This document shows positions 6,638 to 8,241 of a DNA stretch of 8,241 nucleotides, in pieces (the stretch's first letter is position 1; each line of letters starts with the position of its first letter). A program made the position numbers and the translations under genes. The notes beneath the pieces are model-generated. The model was given only the letters and a program-made list of their open reading frames with translations, made no database searches and was not told the DNA's origin. The stretch comes from Opitutus sp. GAS368 (GTDB lineage: Bacteria; Verrucomicrobiota; Verrucomicrobiia; Opitutales; UBA953), in NCBI GenBank assembly GCA_945906115.1, contig CAMDQP010000045.1:1-8241 (forward strand), in the 5' to 3' direction.

Positions 6638-6668
6638 ATAATACACCACGTGCCGGGCGGAGTTTCAA
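6638..6668 (-). promoter_or_regulatory. Promoter of the 162-residue exported protein gene, probably leaderless
   Basis: On the minus strand, TTGAAA (6668-6663) and TATTAT (6643-6638) are separated by 19 bp, the same spacing as in the sister promoter at 6050-6080. The -10 matches TATAAT at five of six positions. The ATG at 6630 begins 8 nt after the last base of the -10, so a start point 7-8 nt downstream would fall on or next to the A of ATG, giving a leaderless mRNA. Confidence 0.52.
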
Positions 6669-6794
6669 CCCCCGACAGGGCGGAAGGTGAAGATGGCCGC
6701 CTTGGGATGTCGTAAAGGTCGACAAACACCCAGTTTTCACTCCGTGGCGCGTCTCGGAGGCTTCGCCGATAGCACCCAGCGCGGCAGGCTAAAA

Positions 6795-6836
6795 AGGGAA
6801 ATTACCCTATTCGCTTGCTCGCCCAAGGCATTTCCC
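6795..6836 (+). promoter_or_regulatory. Alternative inverted repeats just before the carbonic anhydrase start
   Basis: GGGAAAT (6796-6802) is an inverted match of ATTTCCC (6830-6836), which ends one base before the ATG at 6838. The same GGG block can instead pair locally as AGGG (6795-6798) with CCCT (6805-6808). If transcribed, the two pairings exclude each other and only the long one would bury the start region. The stems are short (7 and 4 bp), so chance is quite possible. The rest of the 6669-6837 gap shows no clear -35/-10 pair. Confidence 0.25.
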
Positions 6837-6837
6837 A

Positions 6838-7515
6838 ATGAAAGTGCCTTCGATGTCTTCCATCGAAAACCTGTTCGGGCAAAATCGTGCATGGTCAGAG
6901 GGCGTTCGTCGCCGAGACCCTGCTTTCTTCGAGACCCTGTCCAAGCAGCAGAATCCCCGCTACCTCTGGATTGGCTGCTCCGATAGCCGCGTCCCCGCCA
7001 ACGAGATTGTCGGCCTGCTGCCCGGCGAGCTCTTCGTGCACCGCAACGTCGCCAACGTCGTCGTCCACTCCGACCTGAATTGTCTCTCGGTGCTGCAGTA
7101 CGCGGTGGATGTCCTCAAGGTTGAGCACGTCATCGTCTGCGGACACTACGGCTGCGGTGGCGTGCAGGCCTCGCTGGAGCGCCGCAATGTAGGCCTCGTC
7201 GACAATTGGCTGCGTCACGTGCGCGATGTGCACCACAAGCACGCCATCGTCGTCGAGTCTGTGCTCGGCCCCGCGAAGCTGGACACGCTCTGCGAACTCA
7301 ACGTCATCGAACAGGCGGCTAATGTCTGCCACTCCACCGTCATGCAGGATGCCTGGGCTCGCGGCCAGAAGGTCGAGGTCCACGCCTGGATCTACGGCCT
7401 GCGCGACGGTTTGATCAAGGACTTGGGCCTGAATGTTGCATCACGCGAAGCGCTGACGCCGGCTTACGGCAAAGTGCTGGCCCACTACCGTCGCCTGGGT
7501 GGAACCGCTGGGTAG
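6838..7515 (+). CDS. can: Beta-class carbonic anhydrase
   Basis: This 225-residue zinc enzyme interconverts CO2 and bicarbonate, supplying bicarbonate to carboxylases in the cytoplasm. The Zn2+ ligands C47, D49 (in WIGCSDSRVP), H103 and C106 (in CGHYGCGGVQ) are all present, as is the D49/R51 dyad. Other family blocks are GELFVHRNVAN, DLNCLSVLQYAVDVL, LDTLCELNVIEQ and WIYGLRDGL. It closely follows the E. coli Can pattern. Residues W44, R69 and Y186 correspond to the non-catalytic bicarbonate pocket (W39, R64, Y181 in the E. coli enzyme), suggesting a type II, bicarbonate- and pH-regulated form. The ATG at 6838 is used here, but every matched residue is offset by exactly 5 from E. coli numbering, so the ATG at 6853 (MSSIENLFGQ) may be the true start. 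Only a weak AAGG lies upstream of 6838. The gene ends in tandem TAG TAG stops, 43 bp before radC. Confidence 0.96.
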   Translation: MKVPSMSSIENLFGQNRAWSEGVRRRDPAFFETLSKQQNPRYLWIGCSDSRVPANEIVGLLPGELFVHRNVANVVVHSDLNCLSVLQYAVDVLKVEHVIVCGHYGCGGVQASLERRNVGLVDNWLRHVRDVHHKHAIVVESVLGPAKLDTLCELNVIEQAANVCHSTVMQDAWARGQKVEVHAWIYGLRDGLIKDLGLNVASREALTPAYGKVLAHYRRLGGTAG

Positions 7516-7558
7516 TAGGTCCGCTTGAGCGGCGGCTGGCCCTTGTCAGCGTTGCGGG

Positions 7559-8239
7559 ATGATTTCCCAGGATCGTCCGCGCGAGCGGCTGGTGCGGCTT
7601 GGCCCGCGGGCCTTGCTCGACGCTGAGCTCATTGAACTCCTTATCGGTACCGGCACCAAGGGCGCACCAGCGCCGGTCGTCGCCTCGGCGTTGCTCGCGG
7701 AGTCCGGTTCGCTGGCCGCGTTGGCGACTTGGGATACCCATGATTTCGGTCGCGTCCACGGGCTTGGTCCAGCGAAAGCCGCCGAGCTCACCGCCGCGAT
7801 GGAACTCGCGCGAAGAATCCGTGAGCGCGCGCATGATCCCGGCGAGAAGCTCGACGCGCCCGCTAAGGTGTGGGCGCGGCTCGAGCCGTTCGCGGCCGGC
7901 CTCGCGGTCGAGAAGTGCTGGGTCCTCTGCCTGAACCGGCGCAACCGGCTGCTCGCATTGCATGAGGTCAGCTCAGGGACCGCGACGAGTTCGCTCCTTC
8001 ATCCGCGAGAGGTCTTCCGGCAGGCGTTGAAGCATGCCGCGTCGGCGGCGATCGTGGCGCACAATCACCCCAGCGGAGATCCGACGCCGAGTCCCGCGGA
8101 CCGGGCCGTGACCCGGCAATTGGCTGATGCCGGGAGGGTGTTGGGCGTGGAATTGCTCGACCATGTGGTCATCGGCCGTCCGGAGGCCGATCCGGCAGGG
8201 AAAGGGTGGTTCAGTTTCGGGGAGGCGGGTTTGATTTAG
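7559..8239 (+). CDS. radC: RadC family JAB-domain protein
   Basis: This complete 226-residue protein has the two RadC parts. The N-terminal region contains a helix-hairpin-helix-type segment (GLGPAKAAEL, about 68-77) after the RERLVRLGPRALLDAELIELLIGTGT block. A C-terminal JAB/MPN metalloprotease-like domain follows (about 100-226). The JAMM zinc motif is intact: H168, H170, S178 and D181 in AHNHPSGDPTPSPAD, fitting H-x-H-x7-S-x2-D; E136 in HEVSSGT is the likely upstream acidic residue. RadC's original DNA-repair assignment in E. coli was later withdrawn, and its true role is unsettled, so the name describes the family only. The ATG at 7559 fits the family start; the sequence before it (GTTGCGGG) is not a convincing SD. 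It lies 43 bp after the carbonic anhydrase and has no visible promoter of its own, so read-through transcription is plausible. The stop is 2 bases from the window edge. Confidence 0.96.
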   Translation: MISQDRPRERLVRLGPRALLDAELIELLIGTGTKGAPAPVVASALLAESGSLAALATWDTHDFGRVHGLGPAKAAELTAAMELARRIRERAHDPGEKLDAPAKVWARLEPFAAGLAVEKCWVLCLNRRNRLLALHEVSSGTATSSLLHPREVFRQALKHAASAAIVAHNHPSGDPTPSPADRAVTRQLADAGRVLGVELLDHVVIGRPEADPAGKGWFSFGEAGLI

Positions 8240-8241
8240 AG

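Noticed and set aside
5722..6715. Two long plus-strand frames over the small-protein region
   Set aside because: They are antisense readings of Lys- and Ala-rich codons (poly-Phe and Gly/Ala runs). The minus strand has signal peptides, promoters and a terminator placed correctly for two genes.
7521..7532. CCGCTTGAGCGG palindrome after carbonic anhydrase; its CGCTTGAGCG core also occurs at 5777-5786
   Set aside because: There is no T-run, so it is not a convincing terminator. Two copies of a 10-bp palindrome are too little to call a repeat family.
1..8241. Search for CRISPR, tRNA, defence, toxin-antitoxin or biosynthetic systems
   Set aside because: No spaced direct repeats, cloverleaf-like sequence, or paired effector/immunity gene architecture is visible; the recognised genes are housekeeping.

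Overview
The window looks like an ordinary chromosomal segment of a GC-rich bacterium, with strong G/C at third codon positions. It holds housekeeping genes (tRNA modification, translation termination, chromosome segregation, CO2/bicarbonate metabolism, RadC) and a few lineage-specific small genes. The small Lys/Ala/Pro-rich exported proteins, the near-total lack of Shine-Dalgarno (SD) sequences and the intergenic repeat style make me think of Verrucomicrobiota (Opitutae-like). That is an inference, not something the sequence proves.

Layout. Positions 1-70 (minus) hold the first 23 codons of a probable tcdA (tRNA t6A dehydratase), which runs off the left edge. A 167-residue membrane-anchored hypothetical protein (167-670, plus) converges on prfA (651-1742, minus), and the two genes overlap by 20 bp at their 3' ends. 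Divergent from prfA is a two-gene plus-strand unit: a PSP-like HAD-superfamily hydrolase (1850-2878), then ftsK (2881-5481) after only 2 bp.

A gene-free stretch of 333 bp follows (5482-5814). It contains an array of ACCCG/ACCTG words and a composite palindromic element resembling a REP or MITE. Next come two minus-strand genes for small exported proteins (5815-6039 and 6142-6630). They have near-identical signal peptides and matching promoter architecture, and a clear intrinsic terminator lies between them. The window ends with a beta-class carbonic anhydrase (6838-7515) and radC (7559-8239), both on the plus strand.

I see no CRISPR array, tRNA, rRNA, transposase, toxin-antitoxin pair or recognisable defence system. 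The most interesting parts are the paired small-protein genes with duplicated, nearly leaderless promoters and the REP-like element next to them. The HAD-ftsK coupling is a smaller lead. Everything else is well-known biology.
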